Positions 45,633 to 55,107 are shown, numbered from the stretch's first letter. The stretch: DNA of 64,000 nucleotides from Endozoicomonas sp965199185 (GCA_965199185.1 CBDAQW010000013.1:186001-250000); one strand, 5' to 3'. Notes: generated by a model not told the origin, from the sequence alone. Program-made: numbers and translations.

Positions 45633-46340
45633 TTAAAGCTCGATATTCAGGAAAGATGATCGTTTGATGTATTTTCTCAGTCTGTCCATGGCATTGGGAA
45701 ACCATTTATCCAAACGCCTGGTTTCCCGACACATCTCATCGGCAAGACGAGGATTGTACATATCGTTGTAAACGACACCTGCCAGTGATACGTCATTGTT
45801 TGACAGCCGCTCAAAAGCAGTCTGGAATTCCGTCTGCCGGGTTATCCCCGCCATCACGACCATAATCGCGCCATCAACCATAGCGCAGATGGATTCAGCA
45901 GGAATGTTATTCCGGTTGATGGCATTAACCGGTGAAGTATCAAATACGACAACATCATAGTTTTCCAACCAATGTTCCATCAACTTATTTATATTTGTAT
46001 TATTTCTGAACATAATGGCATCGGTATCACAGGGTGCAGGAAGCATGTCCATTTCGGATTCTTCATCATGCATAATACAGGCATCAGCAGAACTCGGGTT
46101 AGGTAGCCAGTCTGTGTGTAAGTGGCCTGACATATCACCCAGCTCAGGATGCTGTAGATTCACTTCAACCAATAAAGTATGTTTGTTATCGGTTTCACTT
46201 CGTCTGCTGAGCGCATAAGCAACGGTGCTGCAACCTTCTCCTGGGTTCGCACTGGTCACAGCCACCGAACGCATTCCACGCCCGATCGTATTGGAATAGA
46301 TATTCTCTACTTCCAGATAAGTAACAGGCAGCTTGATCAT
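45633..46340 (-). CDS. CpsD/CapB-like protein with degenerate Walker A (exopolysaccharide locus)
   Basis: The protein has the fold of bacterial tyrosine kinase/CpsD-type P-loop proteins that control export and chain length: SVAVTSANPGEGCSTVAYAL, LLVEVNLQHPEL and YDVVVFDTSPV. Two catalytic motifs are altered: the Walker A lysine is Cys (GEGCST instead of GEGKST), and the Walker A-prime Asp residues are Glu and Asn. The Tyr-rich C-terminal tail of active kinases is also absent. It may act as a non-catalytic partner of the chain-length protein, by position like V. fischeri SypD (my inference). It starts two bases after the exporter stop and is the last gene of the leftward arm. Confidence 0.72.
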   Translation of the reverse strand: MIKLPVTYLEVENIYSNTIGRGMRSVAVTSANPGEGCSTVAYALSRRSETDNKHTLLVEVNLQHPELGDMSGHLHTDWLPNPSSADACIMHDEESEMDMLPAPCDTDAIMFRNNTNINKLMEHWLENYDVVVFDTSPVNAINRNNIPAESICAMVDGAIMVVMAGITRQTEFQTAFERLSNNDVSLAGVVYNDMYNPRLADEMCRETRRLDKWFPNAMDRLRKYIKRSSFLNIEL

Positions 46341-46341
46341 C

Positions 46342-49215
46342 CTAGAACCCCGTTATAATTGATACCAGTGAAATAACACTCAGAGAATCCTTCACAGCTT
46401 CCATAAACATGGCCCAGTAACTCATAGAAGTATCAGGCACATAGATAGTATCTCCAGCTCTCAATACAGGAAGCTTGGAGGTATCCGGGTCTTTCATAAA
46501 GTCCATCAGATCGAAGGTGTAGGCCTGATTTTTACAGCAGGACGTATTAACAATGATGATTTTCTCGACGTAAGCCGTTGTTGTTGGACCACCAGCCTCA
46601 GCAAGTAGGTCAAGCACCGTCATGTCGTTATTAAAGTCATATCGGCCACTGGTTGTCACTGCACCTAATATTCGAACAGTGTCTTCTTTCTTTTTTTCTG
46701 TCCAGCTGCGCTCAATAGAGGGTATATAAATACTGTCGCCGGTTCTTACTTTAGGTAAAAGACTTTCGTCGCCGGTTTCAAAGTAATCCACCAGGCTGAC
46801 ATGACTGGTTCTGGGTGCTCCTTCACCACGATGAACAATACGAATTTTGGAAAGATCAGCATCTTTGGACGGCCCGTCTGCGGCTGAAATAATATCTAGT
46901 AAATCCATTTTGTTATTGAAAGAGTATCGACCAGGGCTGTTTACTGCCCCCATCATGTAGATAGCTTCTTCCTTAGGCACCTTAACCCATTGAGCTTTGT
47001 TATCACTGGGATCTCTGGGTAAATCGGGGAAAATAATCGTACTCCCCCCTGTCAGCTTAGGCATTTGTGACCAGCTGCCACCACCCTCAATAAACTTTTC
47101 CATATCAAAGATGCGGGTTACCGTCTTCCCATCGGGTCCTGATGAGATAATTTTAATATGAGCAAGATCGGCTTTTTCAGTAGGGCCTCCTGCATGACCA
47201 AGCAAGTCCATAAAGGTGACATTTTCAGACCATTCATAGCGATCCGGCCTTTTTATCGCACCGACCATCTGTATCGATTTGTCGGAAGTCAGTGTCAACC
47301 AACCCTGGTCTTCATCCGGGTTTTTTTCAGGGAAAAAGATAGCGTCTCCGGGGAATATGTCGGGCAATACATCTCCACGCCCTTCGGCGTATTCCTGTAA
47401 ATTGAAAGGAACGGTTTCACCATTTGCACGAAGAATTCGTACAGCCCGGGTATCCGCATAACGGTTTGGACCACCGGCATTAGCCAATACATCCAGAAAC
47501 GTTACATTATTGCCGGTTTCAAAAGAGCCAGGCTTCTGAACCTGCCCCATGACATAAACAATACGACCACCACCCTGTACTGCCTCAACCTGTTTAGGTA
47601 TAAAAATCGTAGCGCCTTTAGACAGGAGTTGCAGTTGTGACTGATCACCTGTATCCAGAAAACTCTTTAGATTGAAGAGTGTTGGTCGTCCATTGTTAAT
47701 GACTCTGATCTGCTCAACATTACCAAAGCGCGTTACGCCCCCCGCTTTCAATAAGGCATCAACCAGTGTGATTTTCTCCTGAAATGGAATACTGGTAGGT
47801 TTTACCACTTCACCAAAGACTTTAATGGAATCACGGTCTTTAATGGGGTCTATTCCGTTCGCATCCAACATACCCTTTTCACCATGAATGCTACCGAGCT
47901 CAGGAGAGGAAGGAACAAAGATCACGTCCAGTGATTGCAATTTGGGAACCAGCTGGTTGTTACCGGTATCCAGATATTTTTTGAAATCAAACTCTATGAT
48001 TTTGCCATTCCGCTGTAGCTGCAACTTGTCCATCTGGGCTCCCGACTCAAGCCCTCCCGCCTCATTGATTGCCATTTGCACATTGCCATTACTAGGCAGG
48101 TCGACCTCACCGGGTTTAGTCACATAACCAAGAACGGTGATCAGAAGACGCTTTTCTTTGAGATGAACACTTAATTTATCCAGTCCGAGAAACACATCCG
48201 ATAGTCTGTGATGAATCGTGCGAGCAGCGTTATCAATAGATGTACCGGCAATTGTCAGCTGCCCGATTTCAGGCAGAGTAATATTACCTTCACGGTCGAT
48301 CAGGAAGTCTGTATTAAAACCTTCTTCGCTGGGTAAGCCAATGGAGAGAATATCACCGGGTTGCAGTTTATAAACCTCAGAGGGTGTCTTTCTGAGATCG
48401 GGTAATTTCTGCATTTTATTGTCTTGTGGATGAGCGTTTTTATCAGGCTTGATTTTTTCAGATAAAGGCGGTTTCACTTGTTTCTTTTCTTTAACTGCAG
48501 GAATTTTCACTTTAGCTTCTGCTTTTGGAGGTGTTGATGCTGGCGAAGTCTGTGCAGGAGTATTTTGCTTTTTAATCACAACTTGCGTTGCTTGTTCACT
48601 GCCTTGAAGTGCGAATTCAGGTTTATCGGGTTTTACTGATGTTTTAATCTCTGGTGTCATAGACGCCTGTTTACTGATAATCGATGTCTTTTTTTGCATC
48701 AAAGTAACTAAAAATATATCGCTTGGTTGCGTCTGATAGCTGTCATAATTGCCAGGGTTGATAGCTGTTCGTTTTCCATGTCTTATTAAGATTATGGATG
48801 AATCAAAAGCAGTCTCATCATATAATCCGTTATATTTATTAATTAGGCTTAAGTCAGAATTCTTTTTCGTCAAATAATTGCCAGGATAATTAATATCCCC
48901 GAGAATAGTTATATTAATAAGTTTATTTTTTTTGATGTATTCAATCTTGCGAAGATTGTAGTCACCATCTAAATATTGATGAATATCTTGCTTAATTTGA
49001 GAAACACTTTTATCGGCAATATTAATTAAACTACTATCTGGTAACTCAATATTAAATCTTTCATCAACAACGGATAAGGATTTATTGTTGTAATTAACAA
49101 TATCTAAAAAGAACGCATCCCCAGAACGCACGACATCCCTGGACCAGAGATTCTGTGAAGATAAAATCAATACAGCAAAGATTAACAACTGCTTAATAGG
49201 GGGAATCGAGTACAT
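46342..49215 (-). CDS. Polysaccharide export protein with many SLBB domains (957 residues)
   Basis: Wza-type proteins form the outer-membrane exit channel. This one is very long (Wza is about 380 residues). It has a signal peptide (residues 1-25), an export-like domain (about 30-100) with an SLBB-like piece (ITILGDINYPGNY), a Pro/Lys-rich linker (about 175-285), a second export domain (YKLQPGDILSIGLPSEEGFN; 285-350) and six SLBB domains opening with motifs such as VLGYVTKPGEV, VFGEVVKPTSI, VMGQVQKPGSF, MVGAIKRPDRY, MMGAVNSPGRY and ILGAVTTSGRY. A C-terminal hydrophobic helix (residues about 930-957) may line the outer-membrane pore. No lipobox is evident. It overlaps the lipoprotein gene by 23 bases. 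Confidence 0.88.
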   Translation of the reverse strand: MYSIPPIKQLLIFAVLILSSQNLWSRDVVRSGDAFFLDIVNYNNKSLSVVDERFNIELPDSSLINIADKSVSQIKQDIHQYLDGDYNLRKIEYIKKNKLINITILGDINYPGNYLTKKNSDLSLINKYNGLYDETAFDSSIILIRHGKRTAINPGNYDSYQTQPSDIFLVTLMQKKTSIISKQASMTPEIKTSVKPDKPEFALQGSEQATQVVIKKQNTPAQTSPASTPPKAEAKVKIPAVKEKKQVKPPLSEKIKPDKNAHPQDNKMQKLPDLRKTPSEVYKLQPGDILSIGLPSEEGFNTDFLIDREGNITLPEIGQLTIAGTSIDNAARTIHHRLSDVFLGLDKLSVHLKEKRLLITVLGYVTKPGEVDLPSNGNVQMAINEAGGLESGAQMDKLQLQRNGKIIEFDFKKYLDTGNNQLVPKLQSLDVIFVPSSPELGSIHGEKGMLDANGIDPIKDRDSIKVFGEVVKPTSIPFQEKITLVDALLKAGGVTRFGNVEQIRVINNGRPTLFNLKSFLDTGDQSQLQLLSKGATIFIPKQVEAVQGGGRIVYVMGQVQKPGSFETGNNVTFLDVLANAGGPNRYADTRAVRILRANGETVPFNLQEYAEGRGDVLPDIFPGDAIFFPEKNPDEDQGWLTLTSDKSIQMVGAIKRPDRYEWSENVTFMDLLGHAGGPTEKADLAHIKIISSGPDGKTVTRIFDMEKFIEGGGSWSQMPKLTGGSTIIFPDLPRDPSDNKAQWVKVPKEEAIYMMGAVNSPGRYSFNNKMDLLDIISAADGPSKDADLSKIRIVHRGEGAPRTSHVSLVDYFETGDESLLPKVRTGDSIYIPSIERSWTEKKKEDTVRILGAVTTSGRYDFNNDMTVLDLLAEAGGPTTTAYVEKIIIVNTSCCKNQAYTFDLMDFMKDPDTSKLPVLRAGDTIYVPDTSMSYWAMFMEAVKDSLSVISLVSIITGF

Positions 49216-49768
49216 CTCTTCCCCCCATTAGACGATTCAAAATGTCAGAGTTTTCCCAGTCAGAAAGTTCTCGGTATAAAACAAGGGTTCTGGGATCAGA
49301 CCGTTTACCCCGGTGTCCGATACGAAATGAATGAAGGCATTCGGAGATAGTAGAGTCTTCAATATTTCTGCGTGCTTCATTCAGAGCGAGAAAGGCTTTT
49401 TTCAAATTCTTCTCGGCATCCAGAAATAAATTGCCGTCTATTTCTAGCTTTACCAGATCGTGAAGCCGGGTAATATTGAGTATTTGTCCGGGAAGGCACT
49501 CCTGAGCACCAACAGCCACCAGTTGATCGGTGCGATGCTCCATGAGAACGAGAAGCTCCTGCAAATAATCCCTGGTCAGATATTCAGGAATTTCCTGCCT
49601 CTCATCACTGATGCTCAGCACACGCTCAGAAGAATCCGGCCATTGGGTACAGGAAGAAATAAGTACAAAAATCAGGCAACGAAATAGCCTGGTGATAATA
49701 CCACTAAATCTCAGTACTGCTGAATCCGAGGGATTATTTGTATCCCAGATACTCGTCGATGTCTTCAT
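49193..49768 (-). CDS. Small lipoprotein of the exopolysaccharide operon
   Basis: The 191-residue protein has a hydrophobic segment ending in a lipobox (LISSC, Cys at about residue 39), so it is probably a lipoprotein. The N-terminal tail before it is unusually long; the start (49768) overlaps the STAS gene by 35 bases. The rest is helical and charged (EKNLKKAFLALNEARRNIED). I recognise no domain. It lies between the STAS and exporter genes, the position where syp loci carry sypB, which has an OmpA-like domain; this protein shows none. Confidence 0.6.
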   Translation of the reverse strand: MKTSTSIWDTNNPSDSAVLRFSGIITRLFRCLIFVLISSCTQWPDSSERVLSISDERQEIPEYLTRDYLQELLVLMEHRTDQLVAVGAQECLPGQILNITRLHDLVKLEIDGNLFLDAEKNLKKAFLALNEARRNIEDSTISECLHSFRIGHRGKRSDPRTLVLYRELSDWENSDILNRLMGGRDVLDSPY

Positions 49769-50066
49769 ATTGCCTGATTGTCTGGTTAATTCTGAGCATT
49801 GTCAGTAACTCATCAGGCTTTCCGTTAACACCAAGCAATCCAAGATTCCTGTTCTCCACCTTGAGTCGCTTATAAAGAAAAACCAGCGCACCAATTCCTG
49901 ATGAATCAAGTTCATTCACTGAGCTCATATCCACCAGTACATCTCCGGAGCAATCTTTAATCAGGTGTTCAAAGTGACTTCTTACATCATTGACGGTATC
50001 TACATTGAATTTACTGTGCAGTTCAATAATGTCGCAGGCACTATCCTGGTAGGTTGCGTAATCCAT
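49734..50066 (-). CDS. STAS-domain (anti-sigma-factor-antagonist-like) protein
   Basis: The 110-residue protein is a single STAS domain: DIIELHSKFNVDTVNDVRSH, VLVDMSSVNELDSSGIGALV (with the Ser that is phosphorylated in relatives) and a C-terminal helix ending YLGYK. ATG 50066 (MDYATYQDSA) has AGAGGT just upstream; the frame begins 21 bases earlier. It is the first gene of the leftward arm, as sypA is in the V. fischeri syp locus. A partner kinase or phosphatase is not in the window. Confidence 0.85.
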   Translation of the reverse strand: MDYATYQDSACDIIELHSKFNVDTVNDVRSHFEHLIKDCSGDVLVDMSSVNELDSSGIGALVFLYKRLKVENRNLGLLGVNGKPDELLTMLRINQTIRQYEDIDEYLGYK

Positions 50067-50486
50067 TACACCTCTACTCCATTCCATGAATAACTCAAAG
50101 TGCTTTATTATCTATCCAGCACTTCTCATTTATCTTGCCTCACCATCAGATTAGACAATCCAACTCATTTAACATCGAATAGATATATCCATTGGGAATA
50201 TAAAAGCAACAGCACAGCTTTCTTTAATAACCAAAATCTTATAAAGCCAAAAAGATGTCGTTTTAATTTCATTAAGTTAAATGTGGCCATAGTATTGATA
50301 TTATCAAAAATTAAATTTAGTAATTTAAAAGCAATCATTAATTCTTATTTCTTCTAAATCAATCAATCTCCATGCTCCTATAGTTAATCCATAGCAGTTC
50401 CAATTAAGCAGCTACGCCTGACAATATTCAGAACACGATGTATCCATGATGGCTTCTGAATCAGTGGCGTTGGATGAAGTCATCGT
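50067..50486. other. AT-rich divergent promoter region of the exopolysaccharide locus
   Basis: About 420 bases separate the divergent arms. The segment 50160-50380 is markedly AT-rich (several runs of A and T, no gene). It should contain the promoters of both arms. I could not identify sigma-54 or other consensus boxes with confidence; the syp locus of V. fischeri depends on sigma-54, so that is worth testing. Confidence 0.5.
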
Positions 50487-52565
50487 ATGGATACGACCCA
50501 ATCAAATAAAGCCAAAAGTCAGCTATCGACAAAGCTATTGAAAGTAGTGCTTCTTGCTGCCTGCTTACTCGGCGTACTTCTCAGTTTGATTCAAGTGGTT
50601 CTTGACGCCCGTCAATCCCGACTTGCTATAGACCAGAAAGCCAGAGATATGCTGGCCATGATTCGTGAGCCTGCTTCTCGCGCAGCTTCAAGGTTTGATA
50701 AAAATATGGGGCAGGAAGTCCTTAATGGTTTGCTGGAAATGAAATCCGTTCAGGTGGCGGCCATTCGACTTGATGATGCACCTGAATTAGCCCTTGTGGA
50801 ACGAGAGCTGTCTACTTCGCGCTACCGTCTGGTTTCTGATTATATCTTTGAGCCCATCCGCATATACCGAACCGAACTCCATCTCAAAGAGGGAGATCAG
50901 CAATTTCTTGGCGAGCTGATCATAGCTATTGATACCGCTTATTACGGCAAGGACTTTATTCAACGTTCGATTATTGTAGTGTTTGCCGGGCTGGTAAGAG
51001 CGCTTGCAATGGCGTTAATGCTGTATATGATTTACTCGGTGCTGTTAACTAAACCATTGAACCGTCTCATAAAACATCTTTCCAGTATTGATCCTGAAGC
51101 CCCCGGAGAGCAAAAACTACCAACACTCAAAGGGCATCATGATAACGAGCTTGGACTCTGGGTTCGTACGACCAACAATCTCCTGAAAGCGATTGAGCAT
51201 CATTTTAACCTTCGCCAGAAAGCAGAAGCGCAAATCATGCGTCTGTCTCAATACGATTACCTGACTCGTCTTCCCAATCGGAGGACCATTCAAAAGCATT
51301 TACATAAATTGATTACTCAGGCTCAGGCAAAGAATGAAAAACTGGCCATTCTATGCCTTGGTCTTGATGATTTTAAGTCATTGAATGCTCAAGTAAACTT
51401 CAATGCTGCTGAATACATTCTGGTTAAATTGGCAGACAGGCTAAGAAACCACCTGAACAACAAAGCCTACATCGGGCGTCTGGGAGAAGATCAATTTGCC
51501 ATCATTCTCCCCAACATTCAGCAGCCTTATGCAGCCGCTGAATTGGCTCAATCGATGCTGAAACAGCTGAATCGTCCTTTTGCAGTGAACTATGAAAGCC
51601 TGTCCGTCAGCGCTACAGTCGGTATCACGTTGTTCCCTGATGATGGTGAAAACGTTGATACCATATTACAGCAGTCTGAGTTTGCCATGATTATGGCGAA
51701 ATCCCGCAGCAACAATCGCTACCAGTTTTATATCGCCAATATTGACAGTGATATCCGCCAACAAAAGAAGCTGGAGATGGATCTACACCTGGCAGTGGAA
51801 AATAATCAACTGAGTCTGGCCTATCAACCTCAGGTTGACTTTGGTTCAGATACCATGATCGGAGTCGAGGCTCTGCTTCGCTGGGAGCATCCGACAAAAG
51901 GCTCAATTTCACCGGACATATTCATTCCTATGGCGGAAAACAGTCTTGACATCATTCCTATCGGCAATTGGGTTTTAGAATCGGCTTGTCATCAATTGCA
52001 TGAATTTCACAAAGCTGGGTACCCGAATTTACGCATGGCGATCAATCTGTCAGCAGTGCAACTAAGAGATGAGCAAATGGCAGAACGGGTCGCCTATCTA
52101 CTGCATAAATACAAACTCAAACCGAGTAATCTGGAACTCGAAGTGACCGAGACTTCCATTCTTGAAGATGTAGGGCTCGCCAAAAAACAACTTCAAAAAA
52201 TAAAAGACATAGGCATTATTTTAACATTGGATGATTTTGGTACTGGCTATTCTTCCTTGAGTTACCTTCAGAAATTCCCTTTCGACAAAATCAAAATCGA
52301 CAAATCCTTTGTCGAAGATGTACCCGAGAATAAAGACAACCGGGTGATCGTTGAAGCGATCATACAGCTTGGTAAAAGCTTTAATATCGATGTTCTCGCT
52401 GAAGGTATTGAAACTGCTGATCAGGAGCATTTTCTGATGGAGTCAGGCTGTCTGGAAGGACAAGGATATTATTATGGTAAGCCCATGTCCGTTGAACAAT
52501 TTCTCAAATTTCTGACAATACCGTTTCCTCCGTCAAATAATCCACCAGCGGCTCCCAGCCATTAG
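50487..52565 (+). CDS. Cyclic di-GMP phosphodiesterase with degenerate GGDEF (GGDEF-EAL protein)
   Basis: The 692-residue inner-membrane protein has two membrane segments (about residues 18-40 and 158-185) flanking a periplasmic sensor, a HAMP-like linker, a GGDEF domain (about 265-420) and an EAL domain (about 435-680). The GGDEF signature is GEDQF, so cyclase activity is unlikely. The EAL domain keeps its metal and catalytic residues: VEALLRW, AINLSAVQ, ELEVTETS, LTLDDFGTGYSS, IKIDKSF, AEGIET and QGYYYGKP. It should therefore hydrolyse c-di-GMP. It is first in the rightward arm, 14 bases before a glycosyltransferase, so it is probably co-expressed with it. Confidence 0.92.
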   Translation: MDTTQSNKAKSQLSTKLLKVVLLAACLLGVLLSLIQVVLDARQSRLAIDQKARDMLAMIREPASRAASRFDKNMGQEVLNGLLEMKSVQVAAIRLDDAPELALVERELSTSRYRLVSDYIFEPIRIYRTELHLKEGDQQFLGELIIAIDTAYYGKDFIQRSIIVVFAGLVRALAMALMLYMIYSVLLTKPLNRLIKHLSSIDPEAPGEQKLPTLKGHHDNELGLWVRTTNNLLKAIEHHFNLRQKAEAQIMRLSQYDYLTRLPNRRTIQKHLHKLITQAQAKNEKLAILCLGLDDFKSLNAQVNFNAAEYILVKLADRLRNHLNNKAYIGRLGEDQFAIILPNIQQPYAAAELAQSMLKQLNRPFAVNYESLSVSATVGITLFPDDGENVDTILQQSEFAMIMAKSRSNNRYQFYIANIDSDIRQQKKLEMDLHLAVENNQLSLAYQPQVDFGSDTMIGVEALLRWEHPTKGSISPDIFIPMAENSLDIIPIGNWVLESACHQLHEFHKAGYPNLRMAINLSAVQLRDEQMAERVAYLLHKYKLKPSNLELEVTETSILEDVGLAKKQLQKIKDIGIILTLDDFGTGYSSLSYLQKFPFDKIKIDKSFVEDVPENKDNRVIVEAIIQLGKSFNIDVLAEGIETADQEHFLMESGCLEGQGYYYGKPMSVEQFLKFLTIPFPPSNNPPAAPSH

Positions 52566-52579
52566 CAGGAGCACAGTCT

Positions 52580-53659
52580 ATGGAAAGACGCACTATCATT
52601 CTTCTGTTGGATTCCAGTCAATCGGGCGGTATAGAAACCCACGTTTATCATCTGGCAAAAGCACTTCAACAAGCTGGTCACCTGATCTGTATCTGGTTTT
52701 ACCGGCAATATGATGAGCAACATCCGCTGGAGCTCAGATTAAAATCAGAAAATATTGATTATCGTTATTTGCAGGGAAGTTTCAGTCATCTGTTAACAGA
52801 AACCGATCATATTAAGCCTCTCATTCTTCACACTCATGGATATAAGGCTGGGATACTTGGACGTCTTGTGGGAAAACTCACCGATACACCGGTGGTTTCA
52901 ACATTTCATAACGGTGACCCGGGAACCGGAATTGTCCGTTGTTACACCTGGCTGGATCGAATGACCAGTTGCTATTCCAAAAATATTGCTGTGAGTGCTG
53001 AAATTGCCCGTCGCTTCAAACAACAGCCGCAACAAATCAACAATTTTATTGAAATGCCTTCTCAGCCTGCAGCCCTCGGAAAAGATACCGCTTTTGTGGG
53101 TAGACTGAGTGTTGAAAAAGGGCCTGATCAATTTCTTCAACTAGCAAAACATCAACCGGATATGCACTTCCGCCTATACGGCAGCGGTCCAATGCAAGGC
53201 AGTCTGCTGCAACAAAGACCTGATAATGTGTCGTTTATCGGGCAAGTTTCCTGCATGAATGCTCATTGGCAGGGTATTGGACAGCTTTGCATTACGTCAC
53301 GCCACGAAGGTTTGCCCATGGTTGCACTGGAAGCCATGGCTCATGGCATTCCGGTGTTCAGCTTTGGTTTGGGGGCAATGCCACAGCTGATAAAGCAAGG
53401 CATTAATGGATGGATTGCACCGCTCGGCAATATACGACAGATGAGTGATGATATCGCAAACTGGCAACGGCTCTCAGAAAACGACAAGGCACAGATACGA
53501 AAAAACTGTCGAGAAACCATTCAGGCATCTTACTCACCCCAAGCGGTCTTACCAGAGATTCTGGGGGTTTATCAACAAGCCTGCGATGATAAAAGCCTGC
53601 ATTTTTCGATAATATTGAACAAAAAAGTTGTGAAAGAAACGCTATCTTATGGAGACTAA
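52580..53659 (+). CDS. GT4-family glycosyltransferase
   Basis: A cytoplasmic GT-B glycosyltransferase of 359 residues: N-terminal Gly-rich DSSQSGGIETHVYHLAKALQ, the C-terminal domain VGRLSVEKGPDQFLQLAKHQ, RLYGSGPMQ, and the EX7E-like ITSRHEGLPMVALEAMAHGI. AGGAG lies eight bases before its ATG. It follows the c-di-GMP gene and precedes the flippase. By position in a syp-like order it would correspond to SypJ (inference). The donor sugar is unknown. Confidence 0.88.
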   Translation: MERRTIILLLDSSQSGGIETHVYHLAKALQQAGHLICIWFYRQYDEQHPLELRLKSENIDYRYLQGSFSHLLTETDHIKPLILHTHGYKAGILGRLVGKLTDTPVVSTFHNGDPGTGIVRCYTWLDRMTSCYSKNIAVSAEIARRFKQQPQQINNFIEMPSQPAALGKDTAFVGRLSVEKGPDQFLQLAKHQPDMHFRLYGSGPMQGSLLQQRPDNVSFIGQVSCMNAHWQGIGQLCITSRHEGLPMVALEAMAHGIPVFSFGLGAMPQLIKQGINGWIAPLGNIRQMSDDIANWQRLSENDKAQIRKNCRETIQASYSPQAVLPEILGVYQQACDDKSLHFSIILNKKVVKETLSYGD

Positions 53660-53661
53660 TC

Positions 53662-55095
53662 ATGGAGGTTGGTCACAGCGTCATGAAAGGTCTGAAACTG
53701 GGGGGCATGCTGCGCCTGGCCGCTCAGATTTTTACCTGGCTGAATACTCTCATTCTGATTCGTCTTTTGACACCAGACGACTATGGTTTAATGGCCATGA
53801 CCATGGCTTTTATCGGTATCTTTGCTCTTATGGGGGATTTTGGTATTGGTAAAGCCATTATTCAAACAGAGCGTCTTGATGACCAGCAGCTCCGCCAGGC
53901 ATTCACCATCAACATTATTTCCTGTTTAGGGTTCTTTCTGCTGTTTTATTTCAGCGCCCCTCTGATTGCAGATTTTTTCGATGAGCCTCGGGTCACCGCT
54001 CTGGTGCAAGCTATTGCCTGTCAGCATTTGATTATGATTTTTTATACGTTGCCCTATGCTATGGCAAGTCGGAAGATGCTGTTCAGTGAACGGGAGAAAG
54101 TGCAGTTTTATACAACACTGAGTACCAGTATTTTTACTCTGATTCTGGCAGCAACCGGGTTTGGTGTCTGGGCTTTGATTCTTGGCCATCTATTTATGCG
54201 ACTGGTGGCCGCTATTGGTTATCATTTGATTGCACCTTGTAAAGTGCTTCCCGCACTTCATTTCGAGGGCTTTGCCAGTATGGCCGGATTTGGTGGACTG
54301 ACCACCATCAATGATGTACTTCGCTACCTTTTTAATATTTTTGGCAACATCAGTATCGGTAAATTATTGTCGAAAGCCGATCTCGGAATATTTTCGGTGG
54401 CTCGCAATCTGGCGAATTTACCTAGTGATAAAATGGGTGAGCTACTGAATCATTTAGGGTTGGCCTCCTTCGCTACATTGCAAAATGAAAAAGACGTTGC
54501 CGGTCTTTATTTACTGAAGTCGGTTCGCCTTGCCAGCTTTATTTTATTTCCGGTCTACTTCGGTATGTGTGTTGTTGCCCCTGAATTGATCTCGTTAGTT
54601 TTGTCCGATCAATGGCTGGCAGCGATCATACCTTTTCAGATTCTCTGCCTTTCCAGTCCTTTAAGAATGATGTCTGAAATGCTGGCGACTACCTCCACTG
54701 CGGTTGGAGAACCCATTAAAAACACTCATGCTTTGGTTATCTCACTGCTGATGCTACCGATCATGTTGGCAGGTATTCAATACGGTGTTGAAGGTGCCTG
54801 CTGGGCATGGCTGATCATTACCATTATCAGTTCTGCAGTACATATCAGAATGATGTTGCCGGTTTTTCATGTGTCTCTGAACGACTTTGTCACATCATTA
54901 ATACCCGGTTTTACCAGCGCCCTGATTATGCTGACCGGTTTGCAATGGTTACGGTCTGATCTGGAAAACACGGTTGAACCATGGCAGCTCTTTATTCTTA
55001 CTATTCCGTTGGGTGGCGTGCTCTTTGCCATCGCCGCCTTTGCTCTGTTTCGTCAACAAGTGCTCGAAACAGCTGGCTATTTTCGCCATCGATAG
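53662..55095 (+). CDS. Wzx-type polysaccharide flippase (PST family)
   Basis: The 477-residue membrane protein has about 12-14 hydrophobic segments and the N-terminal PST signature: LRLAAQIFTWLNTLILIRLL, then TPDDYGLMAMTMAFIGIFAL and GDFGIGKAIIQ. It should flip lipid-linked repeat units to the periplasm. It begins two bases after the GT4 stop, with GGAG in front of the ATG. By order it corresponds to SypK. Confidence 0.9.
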   Translation: MEVGHSVMKGLKLGGMLRLAAQIFTWLNTLILIRLLTPDDYGLMAMTMAFIGIFALMGDFGIGKAIIQTERLDDQQLRQAFTINIISCLGFFLLFYFSAPLIADFFDEPRVTALVQAIACQHLIMIFYTLPYAMASRKMLFSEREKVQFYTTLSTSIFTLILAATGFGVWALILGHLFMRLVAAIGYHLIAPCKVLPALHFEGFASMAGFGGLTTINDVLRYLFNIFGNISIGKLLSKADLGIFSVARNLANLPSDKMGELLNHLGLASFATLQNEKDVAGLYLLKSVRLASFILFPVYFGMCVVAPELISLVLSDQWLAAIIPFQILCLSSPLRMMSEMLATTSTAVGEPIKNTHALVISLLMLPIMLAGIQYGVEGACWAWLIITIISSAVHIRMMLPVFHVSLNDFVTSLIPGFTSALIMLTGLQWLRSDLENTVEPWQLFILTIPLGGVLFAIAAFALFRQQVLETAGYFRHR

Positions 55096-55107
55096 CAGGG
55101 GCTGTCC

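Noticed and set aside
45633..46340. Active tyrosine autokinase (Wzc/CpsD type)
   Set aside because: The Walker A lysine is Cys and no Tyr-rich tail is present, so I describe it as degenerate.
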